This document shows positions 50,408 through 60,287 of a DNA stretch of 64,000 nucleotides, piece after piece. A program made the position numbers and the translations under genes. This DNA comes from G963704535 sp963704535 (GTDB lineage: Bacteria > Chloroflexota > Chloroflexia > Chloroflexales > Roseiflexaceae): assembly GCA_963704535.1 (NCBI GenBank), contig OY969916.1, positions 2,294,001-2,358,000 on the forward strand, given 5' to 3'. Each line of letters opens with the position of its first letter. The stretch's first letter is position 1. Below the pieces are notes generated by a model. The model did not search any database, was not told where the DNA came from, and worked only from the letters and a program-made list of their open reading frames with translations.

Positions 50408-51349
50408 TCACTCGTCAGCGAACCCCAGCCACTCGGCGACCGCCTCGTCAATGGCCTGGCGCCAGGGGACCGTGGCGGCGAAGCCGAGCCGGGCGAAGCG
50501 GGCGCCGTCCATCGAGAGGCTGTGCCCCAGCGCGGCGACCTGGGCGCGGGTCAGGTCGTCGCGACCGGCCAGCTCCAGCAGCGCCGCAGCGGCCCAGGCG
50601 AGCGGGTAAGGCACGCGAACCGCGCTCCGGCACCCGGCGCCGGCGCCGACCGCCCGCAGCAGCGCGCCATTGGCGATCGTCTCGCCGACCACGTTGTAGG
50701 TCGCGCCCTGGGTTGCCGGCTGGCCCAGGCACAGCGCGAGTGCGCGGGCGGCGTCCCGCGCCAATATCACCGACCAGGGCTGCTTGCCTGAGCCGACGAT
50801 AACCACCCGGCCGGCGCGCCGCAGGCCACCCAGGACCGGGCGCATAAAGCCGGGGTCGCCGGCGCCCAGAACAAGGGGCAGGCGCAGGATGGTGTGCTGC
50901 GTGGGCATGATCTCGCGGAGCGCCCGCTCGGCGGCGATCTTGCTGGCCGGATAGCCAGGGGCGGCGACCAGCGGCGCGGTCTCGTCGGCGTCCCGCGCGT
51001 GCCCATAGACCGTGATGCTGCCGGCGTAGACGATCTGCTGTACGCCCGCCGCCAGCGCGGCGCGTGCCAGGTTAGCGGTGCCCTGCCGATTGACCGCCAT
51101 AAAGAGCGCCGGGTCCCCGCGACCACCGTTGACGTAGCCAGCCAGGTGAATGACCTGGGAGACCCCCACAAGAGCCGGCGGCAGCGTTTCCGGCCGGAGC
51201 AGGTCGCCGGCCACGACCGCGCTGCGTTCCTGGAGCATGGGGAGGGCTGGGTCGTCCGGGTGCGCCAGCAGGCGCAGTGGCTGGCCGGCAAGCTGCGCCT
51301 GCATGTGTCGGCCAATGAAGCCACTCGCGCCGGTCACGAGGATGGTCAT
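50408..51349 (-). CDS. NAD-dependent epimerase/dehydratase family protein
   Basis: An extended short-chain dehydrogenase of 313 residues. MTILVTGASGFIGRHM gives the nucleotide-binding TGxxGxxG, and YPASKIAAE near 148 gives the catalytic Tyr and Lys (YxxxK). Similar to UDP-sugar epimerases and dihydroflavonol-reductase-like proteins; the C-terminal substrate lobe is too variable to name a substrate. I chose ATG 51349. Two tandem GAGGGG/CCCCTC repeats lie between it and the LexA-like gene. Confidence 0.85.
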   Translation of the reverse strand: MTILVTGASGFIGRHMQAQLAGQPLRLLAHPDDPALPMLQERSAVVAGDLLRPETLPPALVGVSQVIHLAGYVNGGRGDPALFMAVNRQGTANLARAALAAGVQQIVYAGSITVYGHARDADETAPLVAAPGYPASKIAAERALREIMPTQHTILRLPLVLGAGDPGFMRPVLGGLRRAGRVVIVGSGKQPWSVILARDAARALALCLGQPATQGATYNVVGETIANGALLRAVGAGAGCRSAVRVPYPLAWAAAALLELAGRDDLTRAQVAALGHSLSMDGARFARLGFAATVPWRQAIDEAVAEWLGFADE

Positions 51350-51361
51350 GCCGCTCCTCAT

Positions 51362-51480
51362 TCGTAGAGGGGGCAACCCCCTCAAACTCCCCCTTTTCAG
51401 ACAGTTTCTAAGTCTCTCTCGCGATCTGTGGCGGGAAAGGGAGTTTGAGGGGCCAGCCCCCTCAAACTCCCCCTTTTCAG
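51362..51480. repeat. two tandem copies of the GAGGGG/CCCCTC palindrome
   Basis: 51362-51408 (with the CAGACAGTTTCTAAG flank) and 51432-51480. The second lies inside the 3' end of the LexA-like frame and encodes part of its C-terminal tail (DLKRGSLRGLAPQTPF). Confidence 0.88.
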
Positions 51481-52149
51481 ATCGGCTTCGACGGGCGGGC
51501 GCAGCAGCGACCGCAGCACCCCGACCAGACGCCCGTGGACCTGTACGCGTTCGGGGTCGATGACGGTCGGCGGCAGCGTCCGATTCACCGGGTAGAGGGC
51601 GACGCGCCCGTCGGAGCGCTCGAAGCGCCGGATCAGCACGCCCACCTCGCCGGACAATTCCACCACCGCCAGGTCCCCGCGCTTGACCCTGGCCTGGTAC
51701 CGCAGCAGCACGACATCGCCGTCGTCGAGCAGCGCGTCGAGCAGGCCGTGGCCGCGCACGCGCAGCGCGTAGACATCAGTTAGCCTGGCAGCCGGCACCA
51801 GGGTGGGCGGCACGGCGATCTGGCCGGCCGGCGCGTAGCGCGCTTGCTCCGGCTGCGGCAGTGGGTGGCCAGCCATCAGCACCCCGATCAGCGGCACCAT
51901 CGCCGGCACCTGCCGTTCGCTGGAGGTGGGTGGCGCCAGGGTGATGCTGCGCGGGCAGCCGGCCGAGCGCTGGAGCAGGCCGCGCGCCTGCAATGCGTCG
52001 AGGTGATAGGTCACGACCGAGGTCGAGGAGAGATCCAGGGCCGCCTGGATCTGGCGCACCGACGGCGCATAGCCGCGCGCCTCCAAAAAGCGCCGCACGT
52101 AGCGCAAGATCGCCTGTTGACGGCGAACGTATGCGTTTGCCTGGGACAC
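51397..52149 (-). CDS. lexA: LexA-like repressor lacking the catalytic Ser and Lys
   Basis: The N-terminal winged helix (ILRYVRRFLEARGYAPSVRQI ... TSVVTYHLDALQARGLL) is that of LexA. The S24 domain keeps the Ala-Gly cleavage site (VPLIGVLMAGHPLP) but GMSM, which carries the catalytic Ser, reads GHGL (GGC codon), and VKR, with the catalytic Lys, reads VLIRRF. Self-cleavage should therefore fail. I chose GTG 52149, with GGAGGT five bases upstream (250 residues). The longer frame from ATG 52212 starts inside the adjacent insertion sequence. The last 25 or so residues come from a palindromic repeat. The element separates the gene from the SOS-type promoter at 53650-53679. An orthodox LexA may exist elsewhere in the genome. 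Confidence 0.85.
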   Translation of the reverse strand: MSQANAYVRRQQAILRYVRRFLEARGYAPSVRQIQAALDLSSTSVVTYHLDALQARGLLQRSAGCPRSITLAPPTSSERQVPAMVPLIGVLMAGHPLPQPEQARYAPAGQIAVPPTLVPAARLTDVYALRVRGHGLLDALLDDGDVVLLRYQARVKRGDLAVVELSGEVGVLIRRFERSDGRVALYPVNRTLPPTVIDPERVQVHGRLVGVLRSLLRPPVEADLKRGSLRGLAPQTPFPATDRERDLETV

Positions 52150-52187
52150 GAAACCTCCAGCTCCGACAGCAGAGGGCACAGCTAAGG

Positions 52188-53577
52188 AGTCATCCAAAAA
52201 TAACTTGATCATTTGTCCGACCTTGAATGTGGTCGGATAGTGTAATTCCAGTGCGAACACACCCTATGCGGCTGGCAATCGATCTGGGCTCGTTCCGCCG
52301 GTGCGAGCTTCACTTTGGTCGGATAGACGGTGCGATCCAGCTGTGCCTGACACTGAAAGCCACGCTCTGAGCGTGTGGTCCGAATAAACTTCAACACCGT
52401 TTCGTAACTAAGAAGCGGTTGGCCGCTGCCAGTTGGCGCTGATCAGAGAGAACATACGATGTTCAATCGGGTTCCATTTGGAGGCGCTTGGCGGGAAGTG
52501 CGTTACGGTGATCGTGAGCTGGAAGTCATCCGCCAGCCGCTGGAGGTCAGCTTTCCAGCGCCAACTCCGATTACTATTGGCGCCACCGCAATCAGCCTGG
52601 ATTAGCAGGCGATCCGTCCCGGCATAGGTGTGCTGTCCACGCACCAGCCACCAGCGACGGATGACCGCAAGCGCGAATTCGGCGGTTTCATGCGACGTGC
52701 CAACCACAACATAGCCACAATTGTGGGTCAGATCGTAAATGCCGTAGGGAATGGCTTTGCCTTTCGCTTGGCTGGGGAAGTCATGATCTCCCACTGCCAG
52801 CGGCTTCCGCCAAGTCCGACCGGCATTCTTGAACGCACCGATCAACTCCTTCTTTTTGGTATCGACGCTAATAACTGGGGCGCCGGCCTTGAGAAAGACC
52901 TGGCGCTGGCGACCAAGATAACGAAACTGCCGATCGCGATCTGGGTCGTGGGTCGTAGCAATCGACTTACGGTTCGCCCGCAGCGAGTACTCGCGCTCCC
53001 GCAACAGCCGCGCCACGGTTGTTCGGCCAATCTGGAAGCCCTTAGCCTGCAACTGGTCACTCAGTTTAGTGAGCGTTTTGCGCGACCACTTCAGCCCAGA
53101 CAGTGGGTCACCGGCGGTGGCATCTTCCAGGAGTTGGTCGAGCACCGTCAGGACAGCGGGATCTTTTTTTCAATCTGTTTGCGACCGCCGACCGGTTGGC
53201 GGATGCCGCTGGAGAGGTGGGAGACTGAGCCTTGGAGTTCCAGTCGGCCACGCCGAATGGTGGTCCGGCTCAACCCGGTAATTTCGGCGAAGCGGGTAAT
53301 CCCGCCACGCCCGTGCCTTAAGGCCAAGAGGTCAGCAACCTGGCGGCGGGCTTTCTCATCCAGGGTCGCTAGCAGCCGATTGATCGCCTGATGTTCTGTC
53401 GCAACCGCACTCTGCGGCTGCTGGCAGCAATAGGCACAAGGACAACGATATACCGTTCGGTGCAGTTGGTCAGACATATGAGCTTGCCCTCCTCCCTATC
53501 AACTCGGCGATGTCCGTTTGGTTGCTTTGAGAACAAGCACAGTTTAGCAGAATCGGTCAAGTTATTTTTGGATGACT
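52188..53577 (-). mobile_element. ISAzo13-family insertion sequence, 1390 bp
   Basis: Bounded by terminal inverted repeats of 21 bp, AGTCATCCAAAAATAACTTG-A at 52188 and its exact complement ending at 53577. It carries one transposase gene in two frames. No clear target-site duplication is visible (flanks CTAAGG and TCTAAA). It has lower GC than its surroundings. Inserted 38 bases upstream of the lexA-like start codon, in the same orientation. Confidence 0.92.
52408..53477 (-). CDS. ISAzo13-family transposase, made by -1 frameshift
   Basis: DDE transposase in two overlapping frames. The first, ATG 53477 to TGA 53148, encodes the helix-turn-helix part (HQAINRLLATLDEKARRQVA, GGITRFAEITGLSRTTIRRG). 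The second, to 52408, encodes the catalytic core: first Asp in VISVDTKKKELIG, second in LIQADCGG, Glu in NPIEHRMFS. They join at G-A7-G (53163-53171): A AAA AAG is read as AAA AAG in frame zero, and one base back gives GAT CCC GCT, restoring EKKDPAVLTVLDQ. This is a canonical slippery heptamer. The fused protein is about 355 residues. Confidence 0.9.
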
Positions 53578-53589
53578 TCTAAATCGAAA

Positions 53590-53643
53590 TTGTACAACCG
53601 GCCATCTGGTTTGTCGGTGTCGATAGTATTATTGGTTGTACAA
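53590..53643. promoter_or_regulatory. TTGTACAACC inverted repeat in the original lexA leader
   Basis: TTGTACAACC (53590-53599) and GGTTGTACAA (53634-53643) are perfect inverted arms 34 bases apart, downstream of the lexA promoter on the minus strand. Could be a leader hairpin or a paired operator. Confidence 0.5.
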
Positions 53644-53649
53644 TTATTC

Positions 53650-53679
53650 ATTATAGACGAACATTTGTTCTACTGTCAA
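53650..53679 (-). promoter_or_regulatory. consensus promoter reading toward the IS and lexA
   Basis: On the minus strand TTGACA (53679-53674), 18-bp spacer, TATAAT (53655-53650), both perfect hexamers. The spacer contains a LexA box. Before insertion of the element the lexA start would have been about 120 bases downstream. Confidence 0.85.
53658..53671. promoter_or_regulatory. LexA (SOS) box
   Basis: CGAACATTTGTTCT, a near-perfect match to the Bacillus/Actinobacteria-type SOS box CGAAC-N4-GTTCG, with one end mismatch. It lies between the -35 and -10 hexamers, where bound repressor blocks RNA polymerase. Confidence 0.8.
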
Positions 53680-53696
53680 GAGAAGGGCACAGTGGA

Positions 53697-53748
53697 AAGA
53701 GGATTCTTGAGGGGCGGCCCCCTCAAACTCCCCCCTTTTCAAACAGTT
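53697..53748. repeat. GAGGGG/CCCCTC palindrome
   Basis: GGATTCTTGAGGGGCGGCCC-CCTCAAACTCCCCCCTTTTC with the AAACAGTTTCTTGG flank. Confidence 0.85.
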
Positions 53749-53758
53749 TCTTGGTGCG

Positions 53759-53957
53759 CTACTGGCCGGCGCCCCCGGCGCGCAACGCCTCATCGAGCTT
53801 TTCTTCGAGCCACAGAGCGGCGAGCGCCTCGACCGTGGAGCCTTCGCGCGCGGCAAACGACCGCATCCGCTTGACATGCTCCGGCCGGAGCCGCACGTGC
53901 AGGATGACTTCGTCCGGGGCCAAGTTCGGCGACCTGCTGGTCGTGAGTGTCGGGCAT
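53759..53957 (-). pseudogene. small helical (RHH-like) protein with a one-base frameshift
   Basis: ATG 53957 has a good ribosome binding site (TAGGAGATATCC) and reads MPDTHDQQVAELGP. After the run GGCCCCGG (about 53914-53921) the coding signal moves one frame, to DEVILHVRLRPEHVKRMRSF, AAREGSTVEALAALWLEEKL and a stop at 53759. With one G removed this is a 65-residue strand-helix-helix protein, like small antitoxin or DNA-binding proteins. Identity beyond that is unknown. Either a consensus error or a fresh null mutation. Confidence 0.6.
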
Positions 53958-53987
53958 GGATATCTCCTAGAACAAGGTCCGTGGTGG

Positions 53988-54036
53988 GAAGGGGGTTCTT
54001 GAGGGGCTACCCCCTCAAACTCCCCCTCTTCAAACA
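53988..54036. repeat. GAGGGG/CCCCTC palindrome with full flanks
   Basis: GTCCGTGGTGGGAAGGGGGT upstream and AAACAGTCTCTAAGG downstream. It overlaps the last bases before the SH3-like gene's stop. Confidence 0.85.
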
Positions 54037-54040
54037 GTCT

Positions 54041-54547
54041 CTAAGGATTCAGCAGGGGATGCAGCGGGCGCTGGGTACCCACCTCACGCAGCAGCGCCTC
54101 GACGACCCAGGCGGGTGCCGCGTCCAGCTGGGCGATCGGCCGCACCGCAATCTCAATACGCCCATCGCGCATACGTGCATCGGCAAAGGTGACCTGCTGG
54201 CTCCAGTCGGTGCGTAGCGCCTGGCCACGCAGGAAGAAGTCGTTGATCCAGCCGTGCTGGGCCGGGTCGCCGAGCGCCTCGACGTGCATCCACTCGCCAC
54301 GCTCCTCGATGACTCGGACGAAGCTGCGGTCCGGCAGCGCCGCTACGACCGCAGGGTCGTCAGGCGCGCGCTGGAGCGGGACGCGCGCCTGCACCAGGAG
54401 TCCGTGGTCGTCGCGCCCGCTGACGAGCACCACCGGGCCGGGCGCCGCCCGCCCGCGTGCCGAGGGAGACCCAGCCCAAGCTAGCGCCGCACCGACAAGC
54501 GCCGCCACAACACCTAGCCCCATGACCCAGCGCCGGCGGGCGATCAT
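54041..54547 (-). CDS. exported SH3-like domain protein
   Basis: 168 residues. One N-terminal membrane or signal helix (VMGLGVVAALVGAALAWAG), then a compact domain with LPDRSFVRVIEERGEWMHVE and GWINDFFLRG that resembles bacterial SH3 (SH3b) repeats. These bind cell-wall or protein ligands outside the membrane. ATG 54547 overlaps the TGA of the upstream metallo-beta-lactamase gene (ATGA), so both are made together and probably work at the same site outside the cell. Confidence 0.75.
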   Translation of the reverse strand: MIARRRWVMGLGVVAALVGAALAWAGSPSARGRAAPGPVVLVSGRDDHGLLVQARVPLQRAPDDPAVVAALPDRSFVRVIEERGEWMHVEALGDPAQHGWINDFFLRGQALRTDWSQQVTFADARMRDGRIEIAVRPIAQLDAAPAWVVEALLREVGTQRPLHPLLNP

Positions 54548-56319
54548 GGGCAGGTTGCGGGGTTGGCCGCCCCCTTGGTCACATTGGTCGAGATCGTGGC
54601 GCACCAACTCCCACCGTCACCAATTCGGTGAAAGACCTTGTTGTACTGCGAGCTGCCGAGACTGTAGGAGGTCTGGTCGTAGACCGTCTCGGTGCCGCCG
54701 CTAATCATCAGGTAGCGCACCTGCTCGGAGCCGGTGTTGTTGAGGAAGCCGCTGGCGATGTTCATGACATAGTAGCCGTGGGCGGCGATGGTCGTGCTGG
54801 CCGGGATCTGGATCGGCGATCCGCCGCCGCTTGCCAGGTCATCTAGGTACAGGCCACTGATGTTGAGTGCGCTGCTCGACGGGTTGTACAGCTCGATCCA
54901 CTCGGTCGTGCCGGCGCCCTGGGGTGCCATCAAATACTCGTTGATAAGCACCACCGACGGGTCGGGCGGGGTGCTGCTGTAGGCGCTGTAGTTGCGTGAG
55001 CCGGCGTCGTAGGTGATCGTGTAGCCGCTGCCCGACCCGGTGGTGTTCAGCACGACATCGCCGTTGCTGTTGAGCGCGCCGGTGTAATCGGTCAGCGTGG
55101 TGCCGTCGGACTGATAGTCGTCGCACGGGTTGTTGGCCAGGTAGATGTCGGCGCCGGTCCCGCTGTCGTTCACCAGCCCTCGCAGCGCGTCGAGCACCCG
55201 GTTGCTGGGGTGGCCGTAGTCATTGTCTCCGCACGAGAAGAAGGTCGTCTCAGGCTTGAGGATGTCGAGGTAGTCCTGGCCGGAGGAGTGCCCGCTGCCG
55301 TGGTGGTTGGCGCGCATGGTCTCGACGTTGCCGAATAGCGGGCCGATCTTGGCCTCGATGTTGTTGTAGGTGTAGCCGAACGCGCCGGCGTTATATTCGC
55401 CGTCGCTGTCGCCGGCGGTCGCGTAGTCCCATTCGCCGTAGGAGATCTTGACGGCGATCGAGTAGTCGTTCTCCGAGGGTGGGCCGTTGCCGCCTTGGGT
55501 GGTGTGGTCGCCGCTGACCGGCGTTACGCCGTTGGTCTGCATGGTGTCTTTGCCGTTGGCGTTGATGATTGTGGCCGTGACGCCCGTGCCAAGGTCGATC
55601 GCTGGCCAGGACCCGCTGTTGGTGAGCGTCACAACATGACCGTGGATGTTGGCGCGGTCGGCCTGGGCCGCCGGGCCGTAGAGCCAGCAGATCAGGCGCC
55701 GGGCCGTCTGGGAGGTAGTGCCGGCGTTGTGCCAGGCGATCTCGTTCGAGGGAGTGGTCGAGGTCCCGACCTCGCAGGTTCCATTGCTGTTGGCGTCGAC
55801 CCAGGTCCCGCCGTCGCGGTCGAGAAACGACCCGACCGTGAAGCCCAGGCCCGCCGGCGTCAGGAGCTGATACAGCCCGTTCCCATAGCTGGTCGTATCA
55901 TTCGGGTTGCCGGCGTAGCCGATGTGGTCAAGGTGGTGATGCGAGACCATCACATAGTCCAGCGCGACCGGGCTGCTGCCGGTGCCGCAGATCGCGCGGA
56001 TCTTGGCGGCGACTGCGGTGGCCTTGGTGTTGGCGCCGCTGGTGTTGTAGGCCGACTCGCCGAGGTCGATCAGCAGCGTCTTGCCGGTCGGCCCGACAAT
56101 CAACTGGCTGTCGCCCTGCTCGACATCGAACCAGTACACGCTGACCTCGCCCTCGGTCCAGGTCCCGGAGCTGGAGCAGGGGACGGCATCGGCGGCGCGA
56201 ACCGGCGTGGCCGGGCCGGCGGCGATCATACAAGCCGAACAAACGAAGAGCGTAAGCAGGACGAAGCGGAAGGCGAGGCCGACGCGGCGGCGGGGGCATG
56301 CGGCTGGGGCGGAAGACAT
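54544..56319 (-). CDS. secreted metallo-beta-lactamase-fold protein with lamin-tail domain
   Basis: 591 residues. A signal peptide at about 15-42, then a ComEC/Rec2-like metallo-beta-lactamase domain: VYWFDVEQGDSQLIVGPTGK near 60, SHHHLDHIG near 128 (metal site HxHxDH) and ANHHGSGHSSG near 338. From about 450 a lamin-tail beta-sandwich follows (VLINEYLMAPQGAGTTEWIEL). This pairing suggests an extracellular nuclease or phosphodiesterase for DNA use or biofilm matrix. I chose ATG 56319, with AGGAG upstream. It is the first gene of a coupled pair with the SH3-like protein. Confidence 0.87.
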   Translation of the reverse strand: MSSAPAACPRRRVGLAFRFVLLTLFVCSACMIAAGPATPVRAADAVPCSSSGTWTEGEVSVYWFDVEQGDSQLIVGPTGKTLLIDLGESAYNTSGANTKATAVAAKIRAICGTGSSPVALDYVMVSHHHLDHIGYAGNPNDTTSYGNGLYQLLTPAGLGFTVGSFLDRDGGTWVDANSNGTCEVGTSTTPSNEIAWHNAGTTSQTARRLICWLYGPAAQADRANIHGHVVTLTNSGSWPAIDLGTGVTATIINANGKDTMQTNGVTPVSGDHTTQGGNGPPSENDYSIAVKISYGEWDYATAGDSDGEYNAGAFGYTYNNIEAKIGPLFGNVETMRANHHGSGHSSGQDYLDILKPETTFFSCGDNDYGHPSNRVLDALRGLVNDSGTGADIYLANNPCDDYQSDGTTLTDYTGALNSNGDVVLNTTGSGSGYTITYDAGSRNYSAYSSTPPDPSVVLINEYLMAPQGAGTTEWIELYNPSSSALNISGLYLDDLASGGGSPIQIPASTTIAAHGYYVMNIASGFLNNTGSEQVRYLMISGGTETVYDQTSYSLGSSQYNKVFHRIGDGGSWCATISTNVTKGAANPATCP

Positions 56320-56456
56320 GCGCAAGGCTCCTTTCACGAGAAACTGCGCGCAGGATGCCAAACGACGGCGCGGAGCATATCTGAGCAGAAGCGCTATTGA
56401 GGAGGGAAGTGGAGCTGGGGTGAGCAGAAAAAAAGCGCGACATGCTGCGCGGAGGA

Positions 56457-56485
56457 AATATAGCATAGCTGCTAGCAATTCGCAA
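56457..56485 (-). promoter_or_regulatory. candidate promoter of the metallo-beta-lactamase gene
   Basis: TTGCGA (56485-56480), 17-bp spacer, TATATT (56462-56457), about 140 bases before the start codon, in a local AT-rich island. The only match of this quality in the 360-base gap. Confidence 0.45.
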
Positions 56486-56511
56486 TATGATAATTCTACA
56501 GCTGGAAAGTG

Positions 56512-56560
56512 GGTGGGCTTTTCTATGGGGGCTTCCCCCACACCCCCTTTTCCAACTCCG
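56512..56560. repeat. diverged GGGGG/CCCCC palindrome
   Basis: GGTGGGCTTTTCTATGGGGG, centre, CCCCCACACCCCCTTTTCC. Architecture of the GAGGGG/CCCCTC family with altered arms. The rest of 56320-56682 holds no gene. Confidence 0.6.
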
Positions 56561-56682
56561 GTAGGAATGCTATAGCTCTTGTGAGTCAAGTATCGCAGGA
56601 AGCGCTCTTTTTCTCATCCGTCGCCTGGTGGAGGTGGGATGAGACAATTTTCCGGTATTTTTGTACGCTTTTAGGAGGACGG

Positions 56683-57903
56683 CTATTGAAACACGACCCC
56701 ACACACCGACACCGCCGACGTGTCATGCTCGTCAGCCGGGCAACTGTCGTAGGCCACCGGCTGGCCCTTGACCCGGCCGAGCATCCGCAGCGCCAGGTAG
56801 ATCGGCGGCCCGCCGCAGACATTGTACTTGTCACCCGCCTGGCGCAACGCACCGAAGAACCCCTCCGCGTCGCCGGCGCACATGTGCCCGATCAGCTCGT
56901 CGTCGGCGGCGCGAAACTGGGCGCGCCCGTCCCCGTCCAGCGCGGGGCCGCTGAACGCCGACCCGACGTGCGACAGGTCGCCGGCGGCGACGACAAGCAC
57001 TTGCCGCCCGGCGGCAGCCTGGGCTAGCGCCCCCAGCAGCGCGTTGAGCGCCGGGTCCTGGGCCGGCTCGGCCGCGCCGCTCACGAAATGGGCGAACGAG
57101 CCGCACAAGATCGGCACGATCTCGCACGGCCGCTCATCGCGGATGTAGTGCAGCCAGACCGCCGCCAGCTCGATCGAGTGCTCATCACGGTGGCGCAGCT
57201 CGCCGTCGAAGGCCGCGCCCGCGCCGAGCGCCTGGGCCAGCGCATCGACGATCTCGCGCGCGGTCGGCAGCACGCCGAAGGGCGTGGCATAGTGCTGGCG
57301 CGTCAGGGTGATCTGGCCGACTTCGCCCTTGTGATCGGTGCCGAGCAGCACGACCAGGTCGGCGGCCCTGGCCATCGCGGCGGCGCGCTTCCAGACGGCG
57401 GCGTAGACCGGGCCACCGCGTGCGTAGTCGATATGCGGGCTGACCAGGCCAGTGCCGCCGGTGGGGGCCGGGCCGTCGTCGTCCACGTCGTCCAGGTAGC
57501 CTCGCAGCAGCCGGCGTAGCTCGTCCGGGTCGGCCGGGTAGACGTGGCCGGCCAGCGCGGGCGGGCGAAACGGCGCCTGGCGGTAGACGGCCAGCGCCTG
57601 GTCCCTGGCCTGGGCGTAGCGCTGGTTGTCAAGCAGCAGTGCCTGATCGAGCGCATTCATCAGCTCCTGGAGCAGCTCGCGGTCGAGCGGCAGGCCGTAG
57701 CGGAGCTGCGCCGCTGCGGTGAGCGCATCGGCATCCCGCGTTCCGTCGCACAGCAGCAGCACGGGGGCCAGGTATTGGGGGACGATAACGACGCTGTCGG
57801 TGAGGCCGAGCGGGTCGCGCAGCTGAATCGAGGGCCAGCCGCCCCGATCGACCTGCCGGACCTCCACGGCGCGCAGCTTTGGGAAATGATTCTCAGCAGT
57901 CAT
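56683..57903 (-). CDS. MEMO1 family protein (AmmeMemoRadiSam system protein B-like)
   Basis: A member of the Memo family, related in fold to extradiol dioxygenases, 406 residues. The Memo domain starts near 115: PPALAGHVYPADPDEL, GLVSPHIDYARGGPVYA near 157 (His of the metal site), VLLGTDHKGE near 190, and AAGDLSHVGSAFSG near 305. The first 110 residues form an extra N-terminal region (LRAVEVRQVDRGG ... LRDPLGL) seen in Chloroflexota versions. The partner AMMECR1 and radical SAM genes are not in the window. I chose ATG 57903, with AAAGGG upstream, over GTG 57909. Function unknown. Confidence 0.85.
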   Translation of the reverse strand: MTAENHFPKLRAVEVRQVDRGGWPSIQLRDPLGLTDSVVIVPQYLAPVLLLCDGTRDADALTAAAQLRYGLPLDRELLQELMNALDQALLLDNQRYAQARDQALAVYRQAPFRPPALAGHVYPADPDELRRLLRGYLDDVDDDGPAPTGGTGLVSPHIDYARGGPVYAAVWKRAAAMARAADLVVLLGTDHKGEVGQITLTRQHYATPFGVLPTAREIVDALAQALGAGAAFDGELRHRDEHSIELAAVWLHYIRDERPCEIVPILCGSFAHFVSGAAEPAQDPALNALLGALAQAAAGRQVLVVAAGDLSHVGSAFSGPALDGDGRAQFRAADDELIGHMCAGDAEGFFGALRQAGDKYNVCGGPPIYLALRMLGRVKGQPVAYDSCPADEHDTSAVSVCGVVFQ

Positions 57904-57944
57904 GCACACCCTTTGTCTTGAGGGATCTTCAAGCAGAGTTCTGT

Positions 57945-57998
57945 GGTTGAAAGAAGGATTCTTGAGGGGCGACCCCTCAAACTCCCCCTTCTCAAACC
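57945..57998. repeat. GAGGGG/CCCCTC palindrome
   Basis: GGATTCTTGAGGGGCGACCC-CTCAAACTCCCCCTTCTC. The preceding TCTGTGGTTGAAAG is the common left flank. Confidence 0.85.
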
Positions 57999-58117
57999 GC
58001 GCCCTGATTATACGGGTGGAGGCGCGACCACGTCAATTTCGCCCGCCTGCATGTGCAAGAATTTGCGGTGTCCAGGTCCTTGACTCTGTAGGATCTACTT
58101 CGTATCACGGGGGGATC

Positions 58118-58369
58118 ATGAAAGAGCGTTGCTTTAGAACAGGAGAGCGGGTGAAAGCCCGCAGGACGATTGCCGAGATCATCCCGGCCGGCATGGCTGG
58201 GGTCGTCGAACGTGTCTACGTGGCCGTGCCGGGGATGTACGATGTGCAATTCGAGGGCCACCGGGCGCTCAAGATCGTATGGGGCGATGATCTCGAAGTG
58301 GCGGAGCGCGATCAGGAGGCCGACAGGATCGCGATGAATCCCTCGATTCGCGAGGTCGCAGCCTCCTAA
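58118..58369 (+). CDS. small hypothetical protein with SH3/KOW-like fold
   Basis: 83 residues. FRTGERVKARRTIAEIIPAGMAGVVERVY, then PGMYDVQFEGHRALKIVWGDDLEVAE: alternating strands with Gly turns, like small beta-barrel proteins of KOW or DUF4926 type. Coding composition is good and the start ATG follows GGGGGAT. Role unknown. It precedes the oligopeptidase gene by about 100 bases. Confidence 0.65.
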   Translation: MKERCFRTGERVKARRTIAEIIPAGMAGVVERVYVAVPGMYDVQFEGHRALKIVWGDDLEVAERDQEADRIAMNPSIREVAAS

Positions 58370-58466
58370 CTCGCCCTCCTACAATTCCACCTTCTCTCCA
58401 CCGCCGATCGGGTGTGGTACTATACCCTCCACAACACCAGCCAGGATGGAGATGGAGGTACCACAG

Positions 58467-60265
<1,799 letters not shown>

Positions 60266-60287
<22 letters not shown>

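Noticed and set aside
52186..52260. Longer LexA start codons at 52260 or 52212
   Set aside because: These lie inside the insertion sequence; GTG 52149 has GGAGGT at ideal spacing and matches the family's N-terminus.
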